Assembly (NCBI GenBank): GCA_016234525.1
Contig: JACRBK010000531.1
Coordinates: 1-14,962 of the forward strand
Source of the DNA: Chloroflexota bacterium
Lineage (GTDB): Bacteria > Chloroflexota > Anaerolineae > Aggregatilineales > Aggregatilineaceae
Direction: 5' to 3'
Length of the DNA: 14,962 bases
Shown: positions 6,196 through 13,263 of the stretch, piece after piece
How the letters are laid out: each line of letters opens with the position of its first letter
Position numbering within the stretch: position 1 is the first letter of the stretch
Made by a program: the position numbers and the translations under genes
Notes under the pieces: generated by a model
Database searches by the model: none
The model's input: only the letters and a program-made list of their open reading frames with translations
Told to the model about the DNA's origin: nothing

Positions 6196-6557
6196 TGGCC
6201 GACTGGCGAACGCTGACACAGGCCAGCACCGGAACCGTGGTGCTGGCAAGGGTTAAATGGTGCCAGAATTTCTGGTGTCACTTCCGAGGGCTGATGCTGC
6301 GGCCCAGTCTGCCGGAAGACGAAGGTCTGCTATTTGTGTTCGGGCGGGCGAGCAAGTCGCAAACATCGATCCACATGTTTTTCATGTTTTTTGCGATTGC
6401 TGCTGTATGGTTGGATGATGATGGGCGTGTGGTCGATGCTAAACTGGCAAAGCCCTGGCGTCCGGCCTATTTTCCGGCTAAACCTGCTCGTTACTTGATC
6501 GAAGCGCCGGTCAGTTTGCTCGACCGGGTGAAGATCGGCGATGTGCTCAAGTTTTAG
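6195..6557 (+). CDS. DUF192 family protein
   Basis: Protein of 120 residues that spans the DUF192 (PF02643) domain and little else. Seen features are the RGLMLRPSLPEDEGLLFVF core, the IHMFFMFFAIAAVWLDDDGRVVDAK strands around residues 55-80, and the ARYLIEAPVSLLDRVKIGDVLKF end. The family's molecular role is not established. Members are often exported, but this one has no signal peptide. Its ATG shares one base with the preceding stop (TAATG at 6193-6197), so translation is probably coupled to the triple-LysM gene. It also overlaps the converging kinase gene by 4 bp at the stop codons. Confidence 0.85.
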   Translation: MADWRTLTQASTGTVVLARVKWCQNFWCHFRGLMLRPSLPEDEGLLFVFGRASKSQTSIHMFFMFFAIAAVWLDDDGRVVDAKLAKPWRPAYFPAKPARYLIEAPVSLLDRVKIGDVLKF

Positions 6558-7942
6558 TTCTGCGATTGTTTGGGGGCAAGTGGCAGCGACACTGTAACGG
6601 TCGTTCCCTTGCCCTCTTCGCTTTCCAGGTTGATGTTTCCTTTATAACGTTCTACCAGGGTTTTTACCGTTGCCAGACCAATCCCCGTTCCTGATACCTG
6701 GGCATTCTTGGCATTTTGCGCCCGAAAAAACTCGTTAAAAATATTGGGCAGGTCTTTGATCGGGATGCCGATCCCACTATCGGCGATCTTGATCACGGCG
6801 CTTCCAGCGCGTGACATGCGAACGACGGTATATTCGATCTCTACCCGCCCCCCTTCGGGCGTATATTTGACGGCATTGTTTAACAGGTTGCCAAAGATGA
6901 TTTGCAGCCCCACGTCCCCGGCTAAGGTGATTCCTGGCTCGTCTGACAGATGACAATCCAGCACCAGTTTTTTGTGTTCAGCCTGGGGAGCTTCACGCTC
7001 AATCATTTTGTCTAACATTGCCCGAATGCTGACTGGCTCCAGCGGGGCCTGCGCGGTGCTGGCTTCGCGGCTGACCGCCAGGGTCAATAGATCATCAATC
7101 AGCGTGCGTAACCCGTCCAGGCGGATGATCACACGCTGGATAATCGCCCCCTGCTGGTCGGTGAATTCGCCTGCGTAGCCCTGCTCGATATTTTTCATCA
7201 GTGACAGCCCAGCAGCCAGCGGCGCGCGTAGTTCGTGAGTAGCGACTCGTACAAAGGTGGCTCGCGCTTCATAAAGCTGGCGGATGCGCTCTTCACGCTG
7301 GCGCAGACGCTGGGCTATATACGTCACCAGTTCGGACAGGGTAAGCAGCGTGGTTCCGAAAAAAAACACGACAGCCAACATATAGGTCGTGTTCTGGTGC
7401 AAGTTATCATCCAGCCCCAGTTCATCAATTCCAACGTGTGGGATCAACCCGGCGCGTTCGAGCAGTGCTAATCCGCTGACGATCAAGATCGCCAGCAGAG
7501 TCAGGCTGCGTGTTTGCCAGGGTAATAAGATCGTGCCGGACAGCGCCGCATGAATCACAAAATAGATCAGTGCCGGGCTGGTGATCCCACCTGTAAAATG
7601 CACCAGGATCGTCATCGCCAACCAGTCGAGGATAATCTGCCCCCAGGCGATCTGTTGGGCGCGGCGGAGCGTTCGTTCATTCTGGCTGGCGGTCGTGTAC
7701 GAGGCTCGTGCCAGCAGGCTGTTATAACCTAACACGATCAATCCAGTGAGCAGCAGCGGCAGAATTTGTAGATCGGTCTTAAGCGCAATTTTGGCGAAGA
7801 GAGTACCAGAGATAATACCAAAACCGGCTACCCATCGCAGGCGGATGAGCAGCCGGGAGTTTTGGCTCAGTTCTTCAAACGAGGGCTGCAAGGCACGGGG
7901 TTCTGCGGTACGAGCAGGATCAGCAGATGGGAAGGTACTCAT
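6554..7942 (-). CDS. Membrane-bound sensor histidine kinase, last gene of the hydrogenase operon
   Basis: Sensor kinase of 462 residues. About six hydrophobic segments lie between residues 34 and 206, with short loops and no large periplasmic sensor domain, so sensing is probably within the membrane or cytoplasmic. A short linker leads to HisKA with His236 in VATHELRAPL, then the HATPase domain: N-box NLLNNAVKYTPEGG (352-365), G1 DSGIGIP (388-394), F-box FNEFF (402-406) and G2 GTGIGL (418-423). All catalytic motifs are intact. GAGG lies 6 nt before the ATG. It follows the receiver gene by 59 bp on the same strand, at the end of the hydrogenase gene run, so the receiver is its likely partner and redox or H2 state a plausible input. 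That role is inferred. Confidence 0.93.
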   Translation of the reverse strand: MSTFPSADPARTAEPRALQPSFEELSQNSRLLIRLRWVAGFGIISGTLFAKIALKTDLQILPLLLTGLIVLGYNSLLARASYTTASQNERTLRRAQQIAWGQIILDWLAMTILVHFTGGITSPALIYFVIHAALSGTILLPWQTRSLTLLAILIVSGLALLERAGLIPHVGIDELGLDDNLHQNTTYMLAVVFFFGTTLLTLSELVTYIAQRLRQREERIRQLYEARATFVRVATHELRAPLAAGLSLMKNIEQGYAGEFTDQQGAIIQRVIIRLDGLRTLIDDLLTLAVSREASTAQAPLEPVSIRAMLDKMIEREAPQAEHKKLVLDCHLSDEPGITLAGDVGLQIIFGNLLNNAVKYTPEGGRVEIEYTVVRMSRAGSAVIKIADSGIGIPIKDLPNIFNEFFRAQNAKNAQVSGTGIGLATVKTLVERYKGNINLESEEGKGTTVTVSLPLAPKQSQN

Positions 7943-8001
7943 CGAATGCCTCGCACAAAAAAGAACTGTTTGGTTTGCGGCGCACGCGCCCGTTCAAAAG
8001 T

Positions 8002-8391
8002 CTATTTCTTGAGTGCTTTTTCGAGCTTGCCGATCAACACTTTAGGATCAACCGGTTTTTCGATGAAATCATCCACCGGCAGATAGTCTTCGTCTGGGCC
8101 AAAGCGCAGCGGGGTAGTTTGGTGAACGGAAGTGAGCATCAAGATCGGAATCTGGCGGTGTTCCTCTTTGGCGGTAGGGCCATGCAGCTTTTGCGCCAAC
8201 TGGAAACCGGCAGTATGCGTATCCATCATCACATCCAGAATAATGGCATCTGGTTTAACTGTGTCTACCGCAGCCAGCCCGGTTTCTTGCGAATGAGCAT
8301 CATGCACTTCGTAACCACTGCTTTCCAGCGGCATCCGCAGCGCAAAAACGACATCGGGATCATCGTCAATGATTAGAATTTTTTTTGCCAT
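8002..8391 (-). CDS. Receiver-only response regulator linked to hydrogenase genes
   Basis: Receiver domain of 129 residues without an output domain. The acidic pocket is Asp9, Asp10, Asp11; the phosphoacceptor is Asp53 in ILDVMM; Thr87 and Lys112 (IEKPV) are present. Compared with the receiver at 4200-4613, the spacing from phosphoacceptor to Thr is 4 residues longer (34 against 30) and Thr to Lys is 2 longer. The beta4-alpha4 surface carries an unusual sequence, TSVHQTTPLRFGPDEDYLPVDDF, which may form a specific partner surface. It starts 5 bp after the protease stop and precedes the kinase, so it belongs to the same transcript. With no DNA-binding domain it may act by protein contact or as a phosphorelay sink. 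Confidence 0.92.
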   Translation of the reverse strand: MAKKILIIDDDPDVVFALRMPLESSGYEVHDAHSQETGLAAVDTVKPDAIILDVMMDTHTAGFQLAQKLHGPTAKEEHRQIPILMLTSVHQTTPLRFGPDEDYLPVDDFIEKPVDPKVLIGKLEKALKK

Positions 8392-8396
8392 ATGGG

Positions 8397-8882
8397 TTAA
8401 TTACTCCTGACTTCTTTCAGCAGGGCATCGATCAGAGCCGGTAAAGCGCGTTCAACGGCCTGGCTCAGGGGTTGATCCCAGCCTGTATTTTGCGGCTGAA
8501 CGCCATAAATGACAACCTCAGCGGGGAGGCTGTTCAACGTTTCGGCCAAAAGCAGCGCGCCGGTCAGGTCGGATTGGTGGAGTGAGAGCGTCTGTTCGTG
8601 GCCGGTCAGCCGGACCTCTTGCCAGGTAAAACGCCGGATCGTCCCGGCGGGCAATCCCATCATCACCGCATCGACCAGGATCACCCGGTGATACGGCTCC
8701 ATAACCGGGATTAACCCGATTCCCTCGGTTCCCCCGTCGATGACCGTGACATGAGATGGGAGATCGTGGTGGGCTAAAAGCTGCTGCACCACCAGGATCC
8801 CCACCGCGTCATCGGCCAGCAGAGGGTTACCGACGCCCAGGATCAGCGTGGAGGGTTGAGATAACGGCGCGTCACCTGGCAT
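8397..8882 (-). CDS. [NiFe] hydrogenase maturation endopeptidase (HycI/HybD family)
   Basis: Endopeptidase of 161 residues that would cut the C-terminal extension from the HydA precursor after nickel insertion, letting the active site close. From the ATG at 8882 the chain begins shortly before ILGVGNPLLADDAVG (14-28). The nickel-sensing residues are Asp25, Asp71 (VDA) and His102 (SLHQSD); their spacings of 46 and 31 residues equal those of HybD Glu16, Asp62 and His93, with Asp replacing Glu at the first site as in HycI. The frame also opens at a TTG at 8915, which would overlap hydA by 11 bp; neither start has a clear ribosome site, and the ATG suits the family's usual length better. Confidence 0.9.
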   Translation of the reverse strand: MPGDAPLSQPSTLILGVGNPLLADDAVGILVVQQLLAHHDLPSHVTVIDGGTEGIGLIPVMEPYHRVILVDAVMMGLPAGTIRRFTWQEVRLTGHEQTLSLHQSDLTGALLLAETLNSLPAEVVIYGVQPQNTGWDQPLSQAVERALPALIDALLKEVRSN

Positions 8883-8904
8883 AAAGATTGGCCGGTTATT
8901 GGCA

Positions 8905-10206
8905 CTACTCCCCAACGAAAGAGACGTTCAGGAAGTGTGTTGAACACGAGATGCACGGGTCATAGGCCCGAACGAGCATCTCCATTTTAAGCCGAATTTG
9001 GTCCTGTGGCTCATTGAGCAGCGTGGGGACCAGCGCCCGCATATCCCGATCGACATTACCCAGGTTTTGCCCGGTGGGGATGATGCAGTTCGCTTCTTCG
9101 ATCAGCCCTGTTTCACCGATCTGGTATTCATGGAACAGGATACCGCGCGGAACGTCGCACGATCCGGCCCCGCGCGCGCCAGGACTCAAGGTCACTGGGG
9201 CCGGGGTTTCCCACTGAATCCCACGTTCGATCAACAAATCCAACAGGCGGATCGTGTCATCAAAACACTGCACGATCTCGACGACCTGCGCGGCGCTGTT
9301 CATGAAAGGCCGGTAACACGGCGCTTTGAGTCCCAGGTGTTCGGCAGCGGCTTGCGCGCGCGGCAGCAGTTGTTGGTGCTTCAGATTAAAGCGCGCCAAT
9401 GACCCCACCATATAACTCTCACGGTTGAACGCGGTATGTTTGGCGGTAGAGTGCGAGTTGAGCCGCTCATTGGTGACTTTGCGGTACTCTGCAATGGGTA
9501 GGGTATAACCGTCAGTGCTGCCGATCATGCCATCGATGAAGCCGTATTCGTCCGGTTGGACGAGGGCCACATATTCAGTCTCGCGCTCGAAGGTCGGCCA
9601 GGGCAGCGTGCCGAACAGTTCAACGGTCGCGTCTACGTCCGCGATCAAATCGGCGGCGCGCTGGCGCAGTTCTATAAGTTCCTGCACTTTCGGGAAATGT
9701 GTGAATCCGCCCACCGTCATAGCGATAGGATGCGTGTGCCGCCCTACCAATGCCTGACACAGGTCGCCGGAGAATTTCTTCATGCGCAGCGCCCGTTTGA
9801 CCACCTCAGGATGGCTGGCAGCGAGCGGGATCACACTGCCGACGCCGAGAAAGTCGGGCGCAACCAGCATGTAGACGTGCAAAACATGGCTGTCGAGCAT
9901 TTCGCCATGAAAGGCCAGTTTACGCAGCAGAACCGTTTGTTCGCTGAGCTGGACCTGCAAGGCGCGTTCGGTGGCGCGCAGACTGGCGGTCGCGTGGCCG
10001 ATGGCGCAGATACCACAGATACGGCTGGTGATGTGTGACGCCTGATCATAGGGCCGTCCACGCAGCATCGCCTCAAAGAAACGCGGCGATTCAACAATTT
10101 GAAGTTCACATTGTTCCAGGGTGCCGTTACGCACATCCACAACAATGTTGCCGTGTCCCTCGACACGGGTGACGTGGTGGACATTGACTTTGATATTTTC
10201 GGTCAT
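8905..10206 (-). CDS. hydA: [NiFe] hydrogenase large (catalytic alpha) subunit, group 3b type
   Basis: Large subunit of 433 residues that holds the Ni-Fe(CN)2CO centre where H2 is split or formed in the cytoplasm. The four nickel ligands are present: Cys64 and Cys67 in RICGICAIGHATAS, and Cys418 and Cys421 in DPCISCSTH. Nine residues follow His424 (FLNVSFVGE), the expected cleavable tail removed by the endopeptidase encoded next. Length, the short C-terminal tail and the partner genes fit group 3b (HydA/HyhL), not the HoxH or MvhA types. AGGAGG lies 10 nt before the ATG, 5 bp after the hydD stop. Physiological direction (H2 production with NADPH or H2 use) cannot be read from sequence. The Hyp proteins needed for metal insertion must be encoded elsewhere. 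Confidence 0.96.
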   Translation of the reverse strand: MTENIKVNVHHVTRVEGHGNIVVDVRNGTLEQCELQIVESPRFFEAMLRGRPYDQASHITSRICGICAIGHATASLRATERALQVQLSEQTVLLRKLAFHGEMLDSHVLHVYMLVAPDFLGVGSVIPLAASHPEVVKRALRMKKFSGDLCQALVGRHTHPIAMTVGGFTHFPKVQELIELRQRAADLIADVDATVELFGTLPWPTFERETEYVALVQPDEYGFIDGMIGSTDGYTLPIAEYRKVTNERLNSHSTAKHTAFNRESYMVGSLARFNLKHQQLLPRAQAAAEHLGLKAPCYRPFMNSAAQVVEIVQCFDDTIRLLDLLIERGIQWETPAPVTLSPGARGAGSCDVPRGILFHEYQIGETGLIEEANCIIPTGQNLGNVDRDMRALVPTLLNEPQDQIRLKMEMLVRAYDPCISCSTHFLNVSFVGE

Positions 10207-10211
10207 AGATG

Positions 10212-11039
10212 TCAGTCCTCCTGCGGCGCTGAGAACTTGGATGTGGGCAGAGGAACGTTTTCGGTGGTGGACGTGGTCAGCGGCGCTTTTGCCCCCAACT
10301 CGTGCATCTGGTAATGGTTGAACATGGTCAGCTTCATATCAATCTCATAATCACTCAGACCATGCCCACGCAGAATTTCGCGCATGTGGACAAAGTTGGC
10401 CTCGGTCGCCCAACCCCGGCAGCCTTCGCAGCCGTCGCCGTAGGTGGGGCAAATGGCGTCGCACCCAGCACGGGTGATCGGGCCAAGACAGGGTTTGCCG
10501 TGTTTGTTCAAGCAGGAGTTTTCCGACAGTTTGCATTCGACACACAGCGGATAGTCGGGCAGTTTGGGTGTGCGACCCTGGAGCATTTGCTGCACAATAC
10601 GCAGAAATTCGTGACGGTCAATCGGGCAGCCGGGAATAACCGCGTCTACCTTGATCACCGCCGAGAGAGGCCGGGCCGGATAAGTTTCGTAAGCGTTCTG
10701 GCCGTCTTTGCCATAAACGTAAGTCTGGACATTTTCCATCACCCAGCGGTTTTTCATGGTGTTGACACCGCCCAGGTGCGCGCACGCCCCCAGGGCGACC
10801 ACGACCTGCGCCCGTTCGCGGATCTGCTTGAGGCGGGCTTCATCGCTGGCGCGGCTGCACGATCCTTCGATAAAGGCAATGGCATAATCTTCGCCTTTTT
10901 CGGTTTTGGCTTCGCGCCACTGCACAACTTCGACCAGATCGAGCAGGCCGAGATGTGTTTGCAGCAGGTCCACAATGGTAAGCTGGCAGCCTTCACAGCT
11001 TGTGAAGTCAAAGAAGGCGATTTTGGGTTTTGCGGGCAT
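10212..11039 (-). CDS. hydD: [NiFe] hydrogenase small (delta) subunit, group 3b type
   Basis: Small electron-transfer subunit of 275 residues. The proximal [4Fe-4S] ligands are Cys15 and Cys18 (TSCEGCQL), Cys86 (GACAHLGG) and Cys138 (PGCPID). Eight further cysteines at 166, 169, 176, 184, 193, 197, 204 and 207 can supply two more [4Fe-4S] clusters, giving the three-cluster chain expected of group 3 enzymes. There is no twin-arginine signal, so the enzyme is cytoplasmic. The last 20 or so residues are a Thr/Ser/Pro-rich tail of unknown role. Its ATG shares one base with the hydG stop (TAATG), indicating coupled translation in the hydB-hydG-hydD-hydA order. Confidence 0.95.
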   Translation of the reverse strand: MPAKPKIAFFDFTSCEGCQLTIVDLLQTHLGLLDLVEVVQWREAKTEKGEDYAIAFIEGSCSRASDEARLKQIRERAQVVVALGACAHLGGVNTMKNRWVMENVQTYVYGKDGQNAYETYPARPLSAVIKVDAVIPGCPIDRHEFLRIVQQMLQGRTPKLPDYPLCVECKLSENSCLNKHGKPCLGPITRAGCDAICPTYGDGCEGCRGWATEANFVHMREILRGHGLSDYEIDMKLTMFNHYQMHELGAKAPLTTSTTENVPLPTSKFSAPQED

Positions 11040-11920
11040 TAGAGCGCCTCCTCAAAAGCTAACGCTTCTGCATAAGTCCACGATGGCCCATCCTGGCAGG
11101 TATAACGGTGGTTCACCTGGCAGTGGCCGCATTTGCCGACGCCGCATTTCATCCGGCGTTCAAAACTCATCCAGATTTGTTCGGGGTTCAGCCCTTTACC
11201 CAAGAGTTCCATCGTGACAAAACGGTACATGATCGGCGGGCCGACAGTAACTGCGACAGTGTTAAAGGGGTTGATCTGGACATGTTCGAACAACGTGGTG
11301 ATTACACCTACTTTGCCGGTCCAGGTATCATTGGGCCGGTCGACAGTGACCATTAGTTCCACGTCATCCCGTTTTTCCCACTCGGCCAAGACATCGCGGA
11401 AGAGCAGTTCGGAAGGGTTGCGCGAACCATAGAGGATGATCAGCCGCCCGAAGTTGGTACGGTGGTCAATAATCTGATCGATCAGCGAGCGCGCCGGAGC
11501 AAGCCCCAGGCCGCCAGGAGCGATCAGCATATCTTTTCCGAAGAAGGTTTCCCAGGGGAAACCGCGCCCGAATGGGCCGCGAATTCCGATCTCGTCGCCC
11601 ACCTGCAAGGTGTGGATCACGTTGGTCAAATCGCCCGCGTTGCGAATGCACAGCCGGAACGTGTCCGTCGTGCGGCTCGGTGACGACATGATGCTGATCG
11701 GAGCTTCACCTACTCCAGGAATAGAAACCATGACAAACTGGCCGGGAATCTGGCCGAGGTTCTGTCCATTAGGCAGGCGAATGGTGAAGATTTTTTCCAG
11801 CCGCGTTTCAGTCTTGATGTCGGTGATCGTGGCGACGGTGGGTAAAAAAATAGAGGTGTGCCCATCGTAGGATCGCGGCGTCAGGGTCGTTTTTTGATTA
11901 ATCAGTGGTGTAGCATACAT
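11039..11920 (-). CDS. hydG: Hydrogenase gamma subunit, FAD/NAD(P)-binding with [2Fe-2S] cluster
   Basis: Flavin subunit of 293 residues that exchanges electrons with NAD(P)H and passes them to the Fe-S chain. Order of domains: ferredoxin-reductase-type FAD barrel (about 25-118, with PGQFVMVSIPG and GEAPISI), nucleotide-binding Rossmann domain (about 128-245, opening APGGLGLAPARS), and a C-terminal [2Fe-2S] motif with Cys259, Cys264, Cys267 and Cys275, as in dihydroorotate dehydrogenase electron-transfer subunits and sulfhydrogenase gamma subunits. GGGAG lies 8 nt before the ATG, and the hydB stop is 15 bp upstream. NAD against NADP preference cannot be decided by eye. It is distinct from HydG of [FeFe]-hydrogenase maturation, which shares only the name. 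Confidence 0.93.
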   Translation of the reverse strand: MYATPLINQKTTLTPRSYDGHTSIFLPTVATITDIKTETRLEKIFTIRLPNGQNLGQIPGQFVMVSIPGVGEAPISIMSSPSRTTDTFRLCIRNAGDLTNVIHTLQVGDEIGIRGPFGRGFPWETFFGKDMLIAPGGLGLAPARSLIDQIIDHRTNFGRLIILYGSRNPSELLFRDVLAEWEKRDDVELMVTVDRPNDTWTGKVGVITTLFEHVQINPFNTVAVTVGPPIMYRFVTMELLGKGLNPEQIWMSFERRMKCGVGKCGHCQVNHRYTCQDGPSWTYAEALAFEEAL

Positions 11921-11935
11921 AAGGCGATCTCCCTG

Positions 11936-13003
11936 TTAGCTGCCCGATTCTAACTGCATTTCGTCGTGCAGACCGTTGATCGTGGCGGGAATGGTGATGT
12001 TCACCAGACAGGCCCGTTCACAGCGTCCACACCCGGTGCAGCCCAACAGTCCATGCACCTGCTTGATGTATTTGCCCTTACGCATTACACGGTGGCGTAC
12101 ACGTTCCGACTTTTTACCTCGGAAATTGTGTCCACCGGCAACCAGAGCAAATTCGCGCAGTTGGCACGAATCCCAAACGCGCGCGCGTTCGCCGTCTTGC
12201 ATATTGATGTCCATCCTGTCTTCTACATCGAAGCAGAAGCAGGTGGGGCAAACATTCGTGCAAGACCCACACGCCAGGCAGCGATCACCCAGTTGTTCCC
12301 AAATTTTGGCCTTATAACCCAGGGCCAGCAGCGAAGGAGTCTGATCTTTGCTGACTTTGAGACGCATACGAAAGCGCGGCCACTTGGCCGACAACAACTG
12401 CCCCAGGCGTTGAATGTCTTCTTTCTGGGCCATCTGGACATAGAGATTCTCTTGAAGCAGCCGCTCGCCTTTTTCGGTCCCCGTATCCACCAGGTAATGA
12501 CCATCCATCTCGGTCATATGGAGATCATAGATCGGCGGGGCGGTCAGTGTTCCCATATCCTTGCAGAAGGAAGCCTCATCACACGGATGCAGACATTCGA
12601 TCCCGATGATGTAGATCTGAGCGCGCCGTTCCATATAATGTTCATCACGGAAACCTTCGGCGAACACTTTGTCGTACAGCATAATTCCGTTCATATCACA
12701 GGTATGCACGCCAAAAATCACGGTGGGCTGAACATCCTGGTAGATAGGGCGGAGTTCCAGATGTTTGTTGCCTTTGCCATTAGGTCCACTGTGGAATTGA
12801 AATAAAACTTCGTGCTGAGGCAAGAAATATTTTTTTGGGGGGAGTATGGTTGTCGAATAGTCTAGTTGAAGCTGTTCAGGGTCGGTAATGTCATCGAACT
12901 CATACCCGGTTTCGGTGCGCACCGGGCCGACGACGCGAAACTTCGCCTGTAAAGCTTTGACAAATTCAGGCAACTTCTCCTTAGACAGTATGTAAAGACT
13001 CAT
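11936..13003 (-). CDS. hydB: Hydrogenase beta subunit with two [4Fe-4S] clusters
   Basis: First gene of the operon, encoding 355 residues related to the beta subunit of sulfhydrogenase and to anaerobic sulfite reductase subunit A. Two ferredoxin-like clusters are visible: Cys242, 245, 248 and 252 (CLACGSCTNVCPTC) and Cys322, 325, 328 and 332 (CTGCGRCERAC). A third group of cysteines at 137, 141 and 147 lies in the N-terminal domain (ECLHPCDEASFC). It would relay electrons between the HydG flavin side and the HydD chain. GGAG lies 6 nt before the ATG. The gene lies 139 bp downstream of a CRP-like dyad and a sigma70-like promoter. Sulfur-reductase activity, known for the archaeal enzyme, is possible but not shown by the sequence. 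Confidence 0.93.
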   Translation of the reverse strand: MSLYILSKEKLPEFVKALQAKFRVVGPVRTETGYEFDDITDPEQLQLDYSTTILPPKKYFLPQHEVLFQFHSGPNGKGNKHLELRPIYQDVQPTVIFGVHTCDMNGIMLYDKVFAEGFRDEHYMERRAQIYIIGIECLHPCDEASFCKDMGTLTAPPIYDLHMTEMDGHYLVDTGTEKGERLLQENLYVQMAQKEDIQRLGQLLSAKWPRFRMRLKVSKDQTPSLLALGYKAKIWEQLGDRCLACGSCTNVCPTCFCFDVEDRMDINMQDGERARVWDSCQLREFALVAGGHNFRGKKSERVRHRVMRKGKYIKQVHGLLGCTGCGRCERACLVNITIPATINGLHDEMQLESGS

Positions 13004-13050
13004 GGGCTACTCCAGCTAAGGCTAGGTTGCGAAACACTTTCACCATGCCG

Positions 13051-13078
13051 AAAAAAAAGACAAATGTCCTTCTTCTTT
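13051..13078 (-). promoter_or_regulatory. U-tract hairpin in the hydrogenase operon leader
   Basis: In the minus-strand leader, a purine run (13066-13078) can pair with GTC plus an eight-T run (13051-13061) around a 4-nt loop, with several G-U pairs. The stem is weak. It may be a pause or attenuation element between the promoter and hydB, or only low-complexity sequence. Confidence 0.2.
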
Positions 13079-13123
13079 AGCGTATCAATCTCAGCGCGGG
13101 TTCCCCAGTGGAGCATGTCTATG

Positions 13124-13152
13124 TTTATAGTGTCAGAAATCACTTTCGTGAA
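13124..13152 (-). promoter_or_regulatory. hydB: Candidate promoter of the hydrogenase operon
   Basis: On the minus strand a -35-like TTCACG (13147-13152) and a -10-like TATAAA (13124-13129) are 17 bp apart. Transcription would begin near 13117, leaving a leader of about 114 nt before hydB. The imperfect -35 suits an activator-dependent promoter. Confidence 0.5.
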
Positions 13153-13162
13153 GAGTTCCACA
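13147..13162. promoter_or_regulatory. CRP/FNR-like dyad at the hydrogenase promoter
   Basis: The plus strand reads CGTGA-N6-CCACA, matching eight of ten bases of the CRP consensus TGTGA-N6-TCACA. Its centre lies about 38 bp upstream of the predicted start and overlaps the -35, close to the class II activator position. The regulator at 2495-3190 is a candidate binder. Confidence 0.4.
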
Positions 13163-13183
13163 AATGAGAAAAAGATGAGAACG

Positions 13184-13213
13184 TTGCCATGTGAGCCGGG
13201 CTTTTTTTATGAT
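13184..13213 (+). promoter_or_regulatory. Candidate promoter of the sugar dehydrogenase gene
   Basis: A -35-like TTGCCA (13184-13189) and a -10-like TATGAT (13208-13213) are 18 bp apart, about 50 bp before the start at 13264. Apart from the last base of the -35 the hexamers and spacing are the same as those proposed for the RiPP-like gene. A seven-T run fills the end of the spacer. Confidence 0.5.
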
Positions 13214-13263
13214 CAGTAAGGGGAACATAAGATCGTTAGAGATAAACAGTGAGGTTAAACCCC

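Noticed and set aside
7979..7990. Palindrome GGCGC-AC-GCGCC between the receiver and kinase genes, considered as a terminator
   Set aside because: A 2-nt loop cannot close as a normal RNA hairpin and the nearest minus-strand T-run is more than 15 nt away. It may be chance in GC-rich DNA.
7927..8376. Plus-strand frame of 149 codons opposite the receiver gene
   Set aside because: The minus strand encodes a receiver with all active-site residues; the plus frame has no family resemblance.
10302..11042. Open frame of 246 codons on the plus strand opposite hydD
   Set aside because: Antisense to the hydrogenase small subunit, whose twelve cluster cysteines prove the minus-strand frame. No supporting motif on the plus strand.
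11966..12805. Open frame of 279 codons on the plus strand opposite hydB
   Set aside because: It is antisense to a gene with clear Fe-S motifs, shows no recognisable domain and has no ribosome site of note. Long antisense frames are common opposite GC-rich genes.
13191..13208. GC-rich stretch followed by seven T residues, considered as a terminator
   Set aside because: No proper stem can form before the T-run, and no plus-strand gene lies upstream. It is better explained as the spacer of the proposed promoter.
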